Source: Actinomadura sp. CNU-125 (GTDB lineage: Bacteria; Actinomycetota; Actinomycetes; Streptosporangiales; Streptosporangiaceae). Taken from it: a DNA stretch of 33,840 nucleotides. The stretch's first letter is position 1; the number at the start of each line of letters is the position of its first letter. The notes under the pieces were generated by a model, which saw only the letters and a program-made list of their open reading frames with translations, made no database searches and was not told the origin of the DNA. Position numbers and translations under genes: made by a program. Location of the stretch: NCBI RefSeq assembly GCF_001942465.1, contig NZ_MKJY01000585.1, positions 1 through 33,840 of the forward strand, read 5' to 3'. Below are positions 1 to 7,318 of this stretch, in pieces.

Positions 1-673
1 CAGCCTCCTGACGCTTCCCCAAACCCACCAGCACCATCCCCGGCTACAAGGTGTTGCGACGACCAGTTGAATCCGCCTTGAGTCCCGTGATCGGAATGCA
101 GGATTGTGGAACCGGTCGGCGGGTTGCGCCGTGTCACGACCATCGCCAGGGCGCCCGCGACGAGATCGGTGTCCTGGCGGGCGTCGATGGACCAGCCGAT
201 GATCCGCCGCGAATAGGCGTCCATGACCGCTGCGCAGTACAGTTTCCCTTCGCCTGTCGGGTGCTCGGTTATATCGGTCAGCCAGAGCCGGGCCGGGCCG
301 CGACGTCGAAGCGGCGCTGCACCAGGTCCTCTTCGGTCGCCTGATGCACCAGGTTGCGGCGGCCCCTGCGCCGGTAGACGCCCTGCAGCCCGGCGTGGCG
401 CATCAGCCGCTCGACTCGTTTGCGGTTGACCCGCTCGCCCAGCCCCAGCGTCAGTTCCGCGTGCACACGAGGCGAGCCGTAACTGCCCCGGGAATCGGCG
501 TGGATTTCGCGGATCATCTTCGTCAGTTCCTTGTTCCGCAGCGCGCGGGGCGGCTCGGGCCGGCCGAGCCAGTCGTAATATCCCGACGTGGAGACGTTCA
601 GTACTCGGCAGGCCACCGCGACCGGGATGGAGTCGGCGGCGAGTTCGCGGACCAGCGAGTAGATTACTTTGGG
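1..673 (-). pseudogene. IS3-family transposase OrfB (integrase core), frame-broken and partial
   Basis: The catalytic half of the transposase, read in the -1 frame after the slippery site. An HTH_21-like segment is visible (SRGSYGSPRVHAEL). After FDVAA, near position 295, the reading frame is lost. The conserved DDE core resumes in another frame as ARLWLTDITEHPTGEGKLYC (first catalytic Asp), followed by MDAYSRRIIGW and ILHSDHGTQ (second Asp). The break lies in the run cggcccggcccgg, consistent with a small indel. The catalytic Glu region is beyond position 1. As read, no intact OrfAB can be made. Confidence 0.8.
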
Positions 674-969
674 AGCACGTTTTCCCGGGCGAAGTACGCG
701 GCCGCCCGTTTGAGGATCTCGTTCTCGGTCTCCAGTTGCCGGTTGCGCCGTCGCAGCTCGGCCAGTTCCTTCTTCTCCGCGGTGGTCAGGCGGTCACTGC
801 CGCCCTTCTCTCCTGCGCCTTTGTCGTCGGTATTGGCCTGGTTCACCCAGTTCTGCAAGCAGGACCGGCTGACGCCCAGATCCTTGGCCAGCTGGACCAC
901 GGACTTATCGCCCTGGCGGGCCAGCTCGACCGCGCGGCGGCGGAACTCGGGCGGGTGTGGTGAGGGCAT
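664..969 (-). CDS. IS3-family transposase OrfA (helix-turn-helix subunit)
   Basis: Predicted DNA-binding subunit of an IS3-type transposase, about 101 residues. The N-terminal half has the transposase_8 helix-turn-helix pattern (PPEFRRRAVELAR, then LAKDLGVSRSCLQNWV). The C-terminal half is a leucine-zipper-like coiled coil (ELAELRRRNRQLETENEILK) typical of OrfA multimerisation. Two in-frame ATGs exist at 978 and 969. The Shine-Dalgarno-like AGGAAGG abuts the first with no spacer but lies about 9 nt before the second, so 969 is preferred. OrfA ends at a TAA directly after the slippery heptamer that should produce the OrfAB fusion transposase. Confidence 0.88.
   Translation of the reverse strand: MPSPHPPEFRRRAVELARQGDKSVVQLAKDLGVSRSCLQNWVNQANTDDKGAGEKGGSDRLTTAEKKELAELRRRNRQLETENEILKRAAAYFARENVLPK
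667..673 (-). promoter_or_regulatory. Programmed -1 ribosomal frameshift site, C CCA AAG
   Basis: On the minus strand the last codons of OrfA read CTC CCA AAG TAA. This contains the heptamer C CCA AAG, which fits the X XXY YYZ rule for -1 slippage. A -1 slip enters the frame PKVIYSLVRELAADS and continues as OrfB. IS3 elements are known to make their fused transposase this way. No stem-loop downstream was folded by calculation. Confidence 0.7.
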
Positions 970-978
970 GGCGGACAT

Positions 979-1390
979 CCTTCCTGATGATCGCCGGTGA
1001 CCTCAGGTCAGTAGTCCGTGCTCCGGGGGAAGCTCAGCCCGACACCCCCGCGTGACAGCCACCCCAACTTCACCCTTGACTCTTCGTGAGTAAACAGCTG
1101 CACTCCGTGCTTGAATGGAATAGCAAACGACCTCAGGGCACGTGATCGCCAGGAGCGCTCGAGCCGTCTCCCCCGCCTTCCCGACGCGAACCCGTTCAAG
1201 GCACCGCCAACCGCCCGGGAGCAACAAGGGCACTCGACATGCCCAACGCCCAGAGCGCGCTCCCCGGCACTGAGCGTGATCCGAAGCATAAGAGAGTGCG
1301 GCCACGGCCGTCGGCTCGCAGAGTGCTCCGCTGGCGTGGGTGACCTGACAGGTCGGCAAGGTCCACCTCGACCGACACGAGGAGCAACCC
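979..1390. other. Intergenic stretch between the IS and integrase 1
   Basis: About 410 bp with no convincing gene. It should contain the outer end of the IS3 element and the promoter of the downstream integrase. A ribosome-binding site (GAGGAG) ends it, 6 nt before the ATG at 1391. The ~280 extra bases that can be read open upstream of the integrase in one frame show no integrase-like sequence and are not considered coding. Confidence 0.5.
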
Positions 1391-2523
1391 ATGGCAAAAA
1401 TCATGATCGGCAAGTACGAGGGTTCGATCTACCCGGAGGGCGCAAACGCCTCAAAAGGAAGGGACGAACGAAGACCGAAGTCCGGGACAAGCTCAAGGAG
1501 GCCGCCAAGGATCTGGAGTCCGGCATCAAGAGCTCCGCTACCTACACGGTCGCGGACGCCGTCGAGGACTGGCTCGCCAAAGGACTCAAAGGACGCGACG
1601 CCAACACCGTCACGACGAACCGCGGCCTCGCCGACAAGCACGTGATCCCGCTGATCGGCAAGACCAAGATCAAGGACCTGCGCGCGGACGACGTCGACGA
1701 ATGGCTCGACGGACTCACCGGGAACCTGTCCACCCGGAGCCTGCAGGCGGTGCACTCGATCCTCAAGCGGGCCATCCGGCAGGCGCAGGCACGCGACCGG
1801 GTCGTACGGAACGTGGCCGAGCTGGTCACCACTCCCAAGGGCCGGGCCGGACGGCCGAGCAAGGCCCTCACCCTCGACCAGGCCACGGCCGTGCTCAAGG
1901 CCGCCAAGTCATCAAGGCTGCACGCCTACGTCGTACTCAGCCTCATGATCGGCATCCGCACCGAAGAAGCGCGTGCTCTGCAGTGGCAGCACGTCGTCGC
2001 CTGGGAGAGGGAAGGGGACGCGTGGCGCCCGGTGGGCACGGCCGGGTTCGAGCATGAACGCTTCGCCGTTTACGTGTGGCGTTCGGTGCGGGCGCACGGC
2101 GACACCAAGACCAAAACCTCGCGGCGCACGCTGGAGCTCCCCGACGACGCGGTGGACGCGCTGCGCCGGCTGCACGTCCGGCAGGCGTCCGAACGACTCA
2201 AAGCCGGTCTCGTGTGGCAGGACGGGGATCTCGTCTTCTGCACCCGGACGGGGAGGGCGCTGAGTCCCGCCAATGTGCGGCGGGAGTTCCGGCGGATCAC
2301 CGGGGTGGCCGGGATCGGGGAGAACTGGACGCCGCGGGAGCTGCGGCACTCGTTCGTGTCGATCATGAGCGACAGCGGCGTGCGGATCGAGACGATCGCC
2401 GACCTTGTCGGGCACGCCGGGACGGCGGTCACCGAGAAGGTGTACCGGCACCAGCTCAGGCCGGTCATCAACGAGGGAGCCGCCACGATGAACACCGTGT
2501 TCGGTCGGGGAAGGTCCGCCTAG
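1391..2523 (+). pseudogene. Tyrosine site-specific integrase 1, N-terminal frame break
   Basis: Phage/AICE-type tyrosine recombinase. A good RBS (GAGGAG, 6 nt) precedes ATG 1391, and the first residues (MAKIMIGKYEGSIYP) match the AP2-like arm-binding start of such integrases. By about 1435 the frame changes and the protein continues as GRKRLKRKGRTKTEVRDKL in another frame. Roughly 15-20 residues usually found between these blocks are missing, so a small out-of-frame deletion is likely. The rest is intact: core-binding domain from TVADAVEDWL, then catalytic Arg in LMIGIRTEEARAL, TPRELRHSF (the H of the HxxR box is replaced by R, as in some actinomycete integrases), GHAG, and the nucleophile Tyr in EKVYRHQ. 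It ends about 100 bp before the tRNA-Val-derived core at 2625 and probably belonged to an older element on the left. Confidence 0.75.
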
Positions 2524-2624
2524 GCCTGTGGGTGTTGGCTCCCCGTTCGGCTCCCGACGGTCTTCCAAGATCGAAAAAGGTCCCGGAGTGAACTCCGAGC
2601 CCCTCTCTGACCTGCTGAAACGCG

Positions 2625-2645
2625 GTGGGCGATACTGGGTTCGAA
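2625..2645 (+). repeat. Left attachment-site core (tRNA-Val 3' end repeat)
   Basis: This 21-bp sequence starts gtgggcgatac and ends gggttcgaa, and is identical to 9973-9993 in the same orientation. Read on the minus strand it is the end of a T-arm (TTCGAACCCAGT) and an acceptor strand (ATCGCCC) of tRNA-Val. To its right the match to tRNA stops at once, so this is the element-proximal junction. To its left lies the end of the older integrase 1 element. Confidence 0.8.
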
Positions 2646-2744
2646 AGTGAATCCGGCATTCGTCGCTGATCTGCAAAAAGGCGATGTGGCCTGCAAGAAC
2701 GCTCGGAAATGAGCGGAAACGCGGTACACTGGGATACATAGGCA

Positions 2745-2764
2745 TTTGGCATGAGTTTGGCACG
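2745..2764 (+). repeat. Left pair of arm-type sites, TTTGGCATG / TTTGGCACG
   Basis: Two direct copies, TTTGGCATG (2745-2753) and TTTGGCACG (2756-2764), lie 11 bp apart about 100 bp inside the left core. The same pair with the same 11-bp period occurs near the right core at 9905-9924. Paired direct repeats inside both ends are what integrase N-terminal domains bind in lambda-like systems. Binding here is inferred. Confidence 0.6.
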
Positions 2765-2803
2765 GGAATGGCTCTCGTGCACATAGCCGAAGGAGTCCCA
2801 GAA

Positions 2804-3997
2804 TTGTCACGTCCGAAGCGAGCGAATTGCCCCCATTGCAAGCGCAAGACGCCCCACGCCCACGGCGTGCGGCACCTCCCGCCGACCAAGGCGTGCCCTC
2901 GGGGGACGTTCCAGGCGCGGCTGCTCACCCCGGACGGCCGCCAGACCGCCCGGACCTTCCAGACCGAGCGGGACGCGGTCGCATGGCTCGGTGAGCAGCG
3001 CTCGATGATCAGCAAGGGCACGTGGACCACGGCCACGGCGCAGGTCACCACCTCGTTCGGCGACTACGCCGAGCGGTGGCTGGCCACGCGCACGGTGCGC
3101 GGCCGTCCGCTGGCCGACCGCACCCGCGCCGGGTACCGGGACCTGCTCGACCGGTTCATCCTCCCCGAGTTCGCCGCCACGCCTCTGCACACGATCACTC
3201 GCGAGGACGTGACGCGCTGGCACGGCCGCCGCCTGCCGCAGGACAGGCCGACCTACCGCGCGAAGGCGTACGGCCTGCTGCGGACGATCCTCGCGGGGGC
3301 AGTGGAGGACGGGCACCTGACGGTGAACCCCGCCCGCATCCGGGGGGCCGGGCAGTCGCGCCGACGCCACGCGATCCGCCCCGCGACCGTCGAGGAGCTG
3401 GCGGCTTTGGCCGAGGCGATGCCGCCGCGCTACCGGCTGATGGTCGCCCTTGCGGCCTTCTGCGCGCTGCGCTACGGGGAGCTGACCGAGCTTCGCCGGG
3501 GCGACGTGGACGTCAAGGCCGGGGTCCTGCGCATCTCCCGCGCCGTCGTGCTGGCCGAGGGCCGGTTCGTCGTCAAGACGCCCAAGACCGAGGCGGGCGA
3601 GCGCGACGTGGCGATCCCGCCGCACCTGATGCCGATGGTGCGCGCCCACCTGCTGGAGCACACCGCGCCGGGCTCCGACGGGCTGCTGTTCCCCGCCCGC
3701 AACGACGCGGCGGGGCACCTGCGGCAGTCCAGCTTCGCGAAGGTCTACTACCCGGCTCGGGAGAAGGCCGGACGGCCGGACCTGCGCTTTCACGACCTGC
3801 GCCACACCGGGGCGACGCTGGCCGCCCAGTCCGGCGCGACCCTGCGCGAGCTGATGTCGCGCCTGGGCCACTCCTCGTCCCAGGCGGCGCTGAACTACCA
3901 GCACGCCGCCGGAGGCCGGGACGCGGCCATCGCCCGCGCCCTGTCCGAGCTGACCGGCTGGAGCGAGGACACAGGCGAGCTGACCGGCGAGGCATAG
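2804..3997 (+). CDS. int: Tyrosine site-specific integrase 2 of the element
   Basis: Recombinase expected to integrate and excise the element at the tRNA-Val core. The chosen start is TTG 2804, because GAAGGAG at 2789-2795 stands 8 nt before it; an ATG at 2768 has no comparable site. The ~397-residue protein begins with a Cys/His cluster (CPHCKRKTPHAHG...C) that may be a small zinc ribbon. An arm-binding region follows, then a SAM-like core-binding domain (FGDYAERWL) and the catalytic domain. The latter shows Arg in AFCALRYGELTEL, Lys in VVKTPKTEAGERDV, HDLRHTG, RLGHSS and the Tyr nucleophile in ALNYQHA. All key residues are present, so it should be active. It reads inward from the left core, about 160 bp away. 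Confidence 0.92.
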   Translation: MSRPKRANCPHCKRKTPHAHGVRHLPPTKACPRGTFQARLLTPDGRQTARTFQTERDAVAWLGEQRSMISKGTWTTATAQVTTSFGDYAERWLATRTVRGRPLADRTRAGYRDLLDRFILPEFAATPLHTITREDVTRWHGRRLPQDRPTYRAKAYGLLRTILAGAVEDGHLTVNPARIRGAGQSRRRHAIRPATVEELAALAEAMPPRYRLMVALAAFCALRYGELTELRRGDVDVKAGVLRISRAVVLAEGRFVVKTPKTEAGERDVAIPPHLMPMVRAHLLEHTAPGSDGLLFPARNDAAGHLRQSSFAKVYYPAREKAGRPDLRFHDLRHTGATLAAQSGATLRELMSRLGHSSSQAALNYQHAAGGRDAAIARALSELTGWSEDTGELTGEA

Positions 3998-4009
3998 GCC
4001 GGGAGGCGA

Positions 4010-4027
4010 GCGGAACGCTGGAACCGC
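4010..4027 (+). repeat. 18-bp repeat, copy 1 (GCGGAACGCTGGAACCGC)
   Basis: Exact 18-bp match to 9881-9898, same orientation. It lies just after the int stop, while the second copy lies just inside the right end. The sequence contains two GGAAC half-units 8 bp apart. It may bind an element protein, but no function can be assigned from sequence. Confidence 0.6.
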
Positions 4028-4111
4028 CGCACGGGTGCCGCTGCGCCTCACGGCACCGTGGACACCCGGACGCCCCTCACGTCCGGCACAGGCGCACTCA
4101 GGGCCGGACAG

Positions 4112-4126
4112 GCACGTCTGACGTGC
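4112..4126. promoter_or_regulatory. Palindrome, possible operator upstream of the xis-like gene
   Basis: GCACGTC-T-GACGTGC is a perfect inverted repeat with a 1-nt centre, about 210 bp before the ATG at 4338. It does not resemble the GntR operator repeats at 7610-7675. A dimeric repressor site is a reasonable guess, no more. Confidence 0.3.
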
Positions 4127-4337
4127 GGGTAAGCTGGAACGAGAGACAGACCACCGCCCGAGGGTCGCGCTGCTGATCGCTCGGGATAACGGACACTCGC
4201 TGCCACCGATTCACCCGGCATGAGCAGCAGGAGCAGCGCTAGGAGCGGCCTCCCATGAGGCCCGCGAGGTGAGAGTCAGCAGCCAAGGTGTCAGGGCACA
4301 CTGCCCCTCGGCTGTGCATCCTTCGGGAGCACTCTCA

Positions 4338-4646
4338 ATGTCCAAGCGTGAGCACGCCAAGCGTCACCTCGACATCCAGCAGGGCAAGCGCCAGCTCGTC
4401 ACGCAGGAGCAGGCCGCCGCCGAACTCGACGTCACCGATCGCACCATCCGGAACTGGATCACCCGAGGGCACATCACCGGGTACCGGCTACCGGGCGGCC
4501 GTGCTATCAGGGTTGACCTGAACGAGATCCGCGCCGCCGTCCGCGTGATCCCCGCCGTGCGCCGCGCCGTCCAGCCCTACGGCCCCAAGGCCCGCATCGT
4601 CACCGTGGCCGAGGCCGTCACGGACGGCGGTGAGGGCGGTGAGTGA
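4338..4646 (+). CDS. Excisionase-like helix-turn-helix protein
   Basis: A 102-residue protein with one MerR/excisionase-type (HTH_17) DNA-binding domain. The motif is QAAAELDVTDRTIRNWITRG followed by the typical wing, HITGYRLPGGRAIRVDLNEI. The C-terminal third is unassigned. In integrative elements such proteins act as recombination directionality factors or as transcriptional activators. The start is ATG 4338, with GGGAG 8 nt upstream. It is the first gene of an overlapping operon, and the next gene starts at a GTG inside its last codons. The phased AGGTGC boxes at the right end (9790-9826) are plausible binding sites. Confidence 0.75.
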   Translation: MSKREHAKRHLDIQQGKRQLVTQEQAAAELDVTDRTIRNWITRGHITGYRLPGGRAIRVDLNEIRAAVRVIPAVRRAVQPYGPKARIVTVAEAVTDGGEGGE

Positions 4647-5007
4647 GCCGAGGGTCATCAACCCCGCCGACTCCATCGACGCCCCGTACGCCCTCTACTC
4701 GTGCGGCGACCGCACCGTGTCGTACTGGGAGGACGCCGCCGCCGCCATCGAGTGCGCGCACTTCCTGGACAAGACCGGTTGCGGCCCGCACTGCCAGAGG
4801 CAGCACCGCGTCAGCGAGCGGGCGTGCAAGGTGTGCATCGTGCCCGGCTGCGGGGGCCGCCGCGCCATCCGCTCGCACGGCTGGTGCTCCATGCACCACG
4901 AGCAGTGGCGGCGCGCGGGTGCCGTGCCCGCCCGCCCGGTCTCGCCGAACCCGTGGGCCGTCGTGGAGGAGATGCGGGCCGCGCACGCCGAGGCGGTGGG
5001 CGGATGA
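4639..5007 (+). CDS. Small Cys/His protein, HNH-associated-type zinc motif (paralogue 1)
   Basis: A 122-residue protein of unknown function. Its central motif is CIVPGC...GWCSMHHEQWRRAG, i.e. C-x3-GC-x(10)-C-x2-H, a likely zinc-binding knuckle. The same motif is common in small actinophage proteins and some HNH endonucleases, but no HNH catalytic motif is visible. A second Cys/His group precedes it (CAHFLDKTGCGPHC). The start is the GTG overlapping the xis-like stop. Its C-terminus (PWAVVEEMRAAHAEAVGG) resembles that of the next gene, showing the two are duplicates. Translation is probably coupled. Confidence 0.75.
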   Translation: MSEPRVINPADSIDAPYALYSCGDRTVSYWEDAAAAIECAHFLDKTGCGPHCQRQHRVSERACKVCIVPGCGGRRAIRSHGWCSMHHEQWRRAGAVPARPVSPNPWAVVEEMRAAHAEAVGG

Positions 5008-5309
5008 GCGCCCGCACCGACCCGCCCGGCTGGTTCACCCGTGACCCCTCGTGGCGCTGGCTGGTCGAGGAGGGCCGCGAACTGCCCGAGTTCCGGAGGA
5101 AGGACGAGTGCTCGGAGCCCGGTTGCCGCCGCCCGAGGAAGACGCGCGGCATGTGCGCCACGCACTACAACCGCTGGTGGTGGCGACTGCGGCGCTTGGG
5201 GCTCCCCCTTCCGCCGCTGCCGCCCCGCCCGGCCCCGCCGCCGCCCGCCGCGATCGTGGCGGAGATGCAGGCCGCCCACGCCGAGCTGGCGAAGGTGGTG
5301 GGCGGGTGA
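5004..5309 (+). CDS. Small Cys/His protein, HNH-associated-type zinc motif (paralogue 2)
   Basis: A 101-residue paralogue of the preceding protein. The motif CSEPGC...RGMCATHYNRWWWRLRRLG keeps the C-x3-GC-C-x2-H spacing, and the tail IVAEMQAAHAELAKVVGG matches the neighbour's. A Pro/Leu-rich linker joins them. The ATG overlaps the previous stop (ATGA), and the following ATPase starts at a GTGA overlap with this stop, so the three are translated as one unit. A role in replication or regulation of the element is inferred from context only. Confidence 0.75.
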   Translation: MSARTDPPGWFTRDPSWRWLVEEGRELPEFRRKDECSEPGCRRPRKTRGMCATHYNRWWWRLRRLGLPLPPLPPRPAPPPPAAIVAEMQAAHAELAKVVGG

Positions 5310-6640
5310 GCGACAACGATGAGGTGGAACTCGATCTGACCGCCGTCGTGCCGCTTGACGGCGAGGTGCCCGACTTCGCCGCCATGAACGAGTGGCAGCG
5401 CGAGCACTGGGCCGAGGGTGACCGCTGGCGCCTGAGGACGCTTCGGGACTGGGAGGACAGTCAGACCGGCCTGCGCGTGGTGCGCACTGAGCGCTACAGC
5501 GTGCAGGCGGACGACGGCGGACCTCCAGTCTGTACCGAGGTGTCCGACCGCTCGCACGACCCCAGGCAATGCCTGGGGTGCTCGCGCCGGACGGCGTGGG
5601 TTGCCGATCAAGTGCGGCTGGAGTCGCAGGCCGCCGGGCTGGAGCTGGCGAACGCCGCGTTCAAGTCGGGTCGTGAGGTGTTCGAGACCCCGCCGTTCAA
5701 CCCGTTGTGGGGCACCGAAGACGAGTTGCTGTCGTCGGTGGGCCAGGGCCTGATGATCGCCGGACGCGACGGCACCGGGAAGACCTCGTTCGGACAGGAG
5801 TACGCCAAGCGCCGGGCCGGCCTGTCCGGCTGGGGGCCGGTGATGTGGGACCTGCCCGTGGCCGTGCTGCCGCGCGGTGAGCGGGTGCTCTACTTCGCGA
5901 TGGACAGGCCCCAGCAGGCCCGCGAGGCGTTCGTGCGCAGCCTGTCACCCGACCAGGGCGACGAGGTGAACGAGCGGTTCGTGTTCCATGAGTCGCCGCC
6001 CGTGCTCGACCTGAGCGGCGCGCGGGGGCAGGAGTGGCTGCTTGAGTCCGTGGCCCGGTTCGAGGCGGGGATGGTCGTGTTCGACTCCCGCAAGGACCTG
6101 GGCGACACGATGGACACCAAGCGGCTGTCGGGGATCGCGAGGATGACCCAGATGCTCAGCGGGCTGAACGTCGAGGTCGTGTTCCTCCACCACCCCGTCA
6201 AGGAGTACCGGCGCGGGACTCCCGCGCTGGAGCAGGTCTACGGGCACCGCGAGGTGTTCAGCGGTCTCGGGTCGGTGCTGTTCATCGAAGGCGATCCCGG
6301 CGCACGCGACGTGCGTATTCACCAGGTGAAGCCGCTCCGCAAGCCGGTGACCCCGTTCCAGGTGACGCTGGACCACGCGACCGGCACCAGCACCAGGGCG
6401 AGCAGGGTAGCCGAGGCGCAGGCCCGCCAGTTGGCGGAGCAGGCCGCACGGTACGCCGACGCTCAGCGGCTGGACAGGCTGAGGCAGGCGCTAGGGAAGC
6501 ATGCCGATGCCGAGGGCTGGGCGCCATCCGGCGCCGTGGCCAAGGAGCTGGGCGTGGAGCGAATGTCAGGCAGCGAGTACGAGGACCTGGTGGCCACGTC
6601 CGCGCGGGGACGGTACGCGAAGGTCCGGCTGCTGCCCTGA
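5306..6640 (+). CDS. RecA/RepA-type ATPase, likely replicative helicase of the element
   Basis: A 444-residue protein with a RecA-fold ATPase (AAA_25/RepA-like). Walker A is GRDGTGKT at about residues 153-160. The Walker B-like strand is MVVFDSRKD, and VEVVFLHHPVKEYRRG resembles the DnaB/RepA sensor strand. The first ~150 residues are acidic and contain CLGCSRR. The C-terminal ~90 residues look like a helical/winged region (APSGAVAKELGVERMSGSEYEDLV) that may bind DNA. It begins at GTG 5306, overlapping the previous stop. A strong hairpin and an iteron field lie directly downstream, as in replicons whose RepA helicase is loaded next to iterons. A role in element replication is inferred from fold plus context. 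Confidence 0.8.
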   Translation: MSDNDEVELDLTAVVPLDGEVPDFAAMNEWQREHWAEGDRWRLRTLRDWEDSQTGLRVVRTERYSVQADDGGPPVCTEVSDRSHDPRQCLGCSRRTAWVADQVRLESQAAGLELANAAFKSGREVFETPPFNPLWGTEDELLSSVGQGLMIAGRDGTGKTSFGQEYAKRRAGLSGWGPVMWDLPVAVLPRGERVLYFAMDRPQQAREAFVRSLSPDQGDEVNERFVFHESPPVLDLSGARGQEWLLESVARFEAGMVVFDSRKDLGDTMDTKRLSGIARMTQMLSGLNVEVVFLHHPVKEYRRGTPALEQVYGHREVFSGLGSVLFIEGDPGARDVRIHQVKPLRKPVTPFQVTLDHATGTSTRASRVAEAQARQLAEQAARYADAQRLDRLRQALGKHADAEGWAPSGAVAKELGVERMSGSEYEDLVATSARGRYAKVRLLP

Positions 6641-6645
6641 CCGGC

Positions 6646-6704
6646 GGGCACCTCCCGACCGGACGCCGCCCCCTGAAAGGCGGCCGGACGGGTGGGAGGT
6701 GCCC
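6646..6704 (+). terminator. Two-stage hairpin after the ATPase gene
   Basis: Six nt after the ATPase stop, GGGCACCTCCC (6646-6656) pairs perfectly with GGGAGGTGCCC (6694-6704). Inside it GCCGCC (6665-6670) pairs with GGCGGC (6679-6684) around the loop CCCTGAAA. No U-tract follows, as is common for actinomycete terminators. It could alternatively be part of the adjacent origin. Confidence 0.7.
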
Positions 6705-6711
6705 CACCGTT

Positions 6712-6905
6712 CTCCACGCAGCGCTCTCCACGCGGCTCGACGCTCCTCCACGGGCGCGTGGAGAGCCGCGTGGAGAACTCTTGATACATGCTCTGACCTG
6801 GGATGTTTCTCCACGCGATTCTCCACGTGTCTGCGTGGAGGTTCCTCCACGCTCCTCCACGCGGAGCGTGGAGGGTTCTATAGGCGTGGAGCGTGGAGCG
6901 TGGAG
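6712..6905. repeat. Iteron field of about 14 CTCCACGC boxes, candidate replication origin
   Basis: In 194 bp there are 14 copies of the 8-mer CTCCACGC or its complement GCGTGGAG (12 perfect, 2 with one change). Plus orientation: 6712, 6726, 6746 (CTCCACGG), 6809, 6821 (CTCCACGT), 6845, 6855. Minus orientation: 6756, 6768, 6833, 6866, 6884, 6891, 6898. The last three are spaced exactly 7 bp. Many are arranged as facing pairs able to form hairpins. A less GC-rich stretch (6776-6808, containing cttgatacatg) interrupts them. Position beside a RepA-like ATPase suggests an origin. An autoregulatory operator is the alternative. Confidence 0.7.
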
Positions 6906-6908
6906 GAT

Positions 6909-7073
6909 TCAGGCCCGGTTCTGGGTGTAGGCGCGCAGCCGGGCGATCTCCAGGCGCACCTTCTCCTGACGGCTGGAGGCCCGAGCCGGGACGCTCGCGG
7001 TCAGGGATCGGGGAGCGCGCCGCGTCAGCGAGGGAGCGGCGGGCCGGTAGAGCGTGGTCGTGGTGCGGTGCAT
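6909..7073 (-). CDS. Small basic hypothetical protein, 54 residues
   Basis: The minus-strand reading frame starts at ATG 7073 with a strong Shine-Dalgarno (AGGAAGGA) about 6 nt upstream and ends at TGA beside the iteron field. The protein begins MHRTTTTLYRPAAPS and ends QEKVRLEIARLRAYTQNRA. It is Arg/Thr-rich, with a C-terminal segment likely to form an amphipathic helix. No family is recognised. The good RBS and its location between the iterons and the GntR gene support it as real; it could be a small DNA-binding or copy-control protein, which is speculation. Confidence 0.55.
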   Translation of the reverse strand: MHRTTTTLYRPAAPSLTRRAPRSLTASVPARASSRQEKVRLEIARLRAYTQNRA

Positions 7074-7318
7074 GGCGGTCCTTCCTCTCCCCTCGATTGT
7101 CTCACGAACGCATGTTCGGTGACCTGCGTCACAGAGTGCAGTTCGAGCCGACCCGGAGAAGCCGACGCCCCGCCCCTTCGAGGGGAGGCGGGGCGAGGGC
7201 CGAAGGAGTGCCGCGACGCACGGACGGTGACCATCCTAGGGCCGATACGGTGCGTAGTACGGTGCGCCCAGGGGGTGACGGCCGCCCGGCGACGGCCGGT
7301 GACCGAGGGTGACCGCGA
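7074..7318. other. Intergenic region with a GC-rich hairpin
   Basis: About 245 bp lies between the end of the GntR gene and the start of the 54-residue gene, both on the minus strand. Its clearest structure is a stem around a TTCGA loop at 7167-7194 (GCCCCGCCCC against GGGGAGGCGGGGC with a short bulge), a possible terminator for the GntR gene. No other gene is supported. Confidence 0.45.

Larger units (their letters stand above)
1..978 (-). mobile_element. IS3-family insertion sequence, truncated by window edge
   Basis: The two-gene OrfA/OrfB layout on the minus strand, a -1 slippery site between them, and an IS3-type integrase core identify the element. Its 3' end lies outside the window, so only one end could be present here. 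I could not identify a convincing terminal inverted repeat upstream of OrfA (about 980-1020). The second gene has a further frame break near 295, so this copy is probably inactive unless that is a sequencing error. Confidence 0.85.
3998..4337. other. Regulatory intergenic region between int and xis-like gene
   Basis: About 340 bp without a gene. It contains an 18-bp repeat shared with the right end (4010-4027) and a perfect 7+1+7 palindrome, GCACGTC T GACGTGC, at 4112-4126. A purine-rich GGGAG precedes the xis-like ATG at 4338. It probably holds the promoter for the rightward replication operon. Confidence 0.45.

Noticed and set aside
1111..1390. N-terminal extension of integrase 1 in the same frame as its catalytic domain
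   Set aside because: The extension has no integrase similarity, and the real RBS and arm-domain start are at 1391 in another frame.
2807..4051. Minus-strand 414-codon frame antisense to integrase 2
   Set aside because: Low-complexity Gly/Arg/Val composition and complete overlap with a clear integrase; typical antisense shadow.
6712..6905. Possible CRISPR array because of many short repeats
   Set aside because: Repeats are only 8 bp, occur in both orientations and lack regular spacers of 25-40 bp; no cas genes are present. Iterons fit better.
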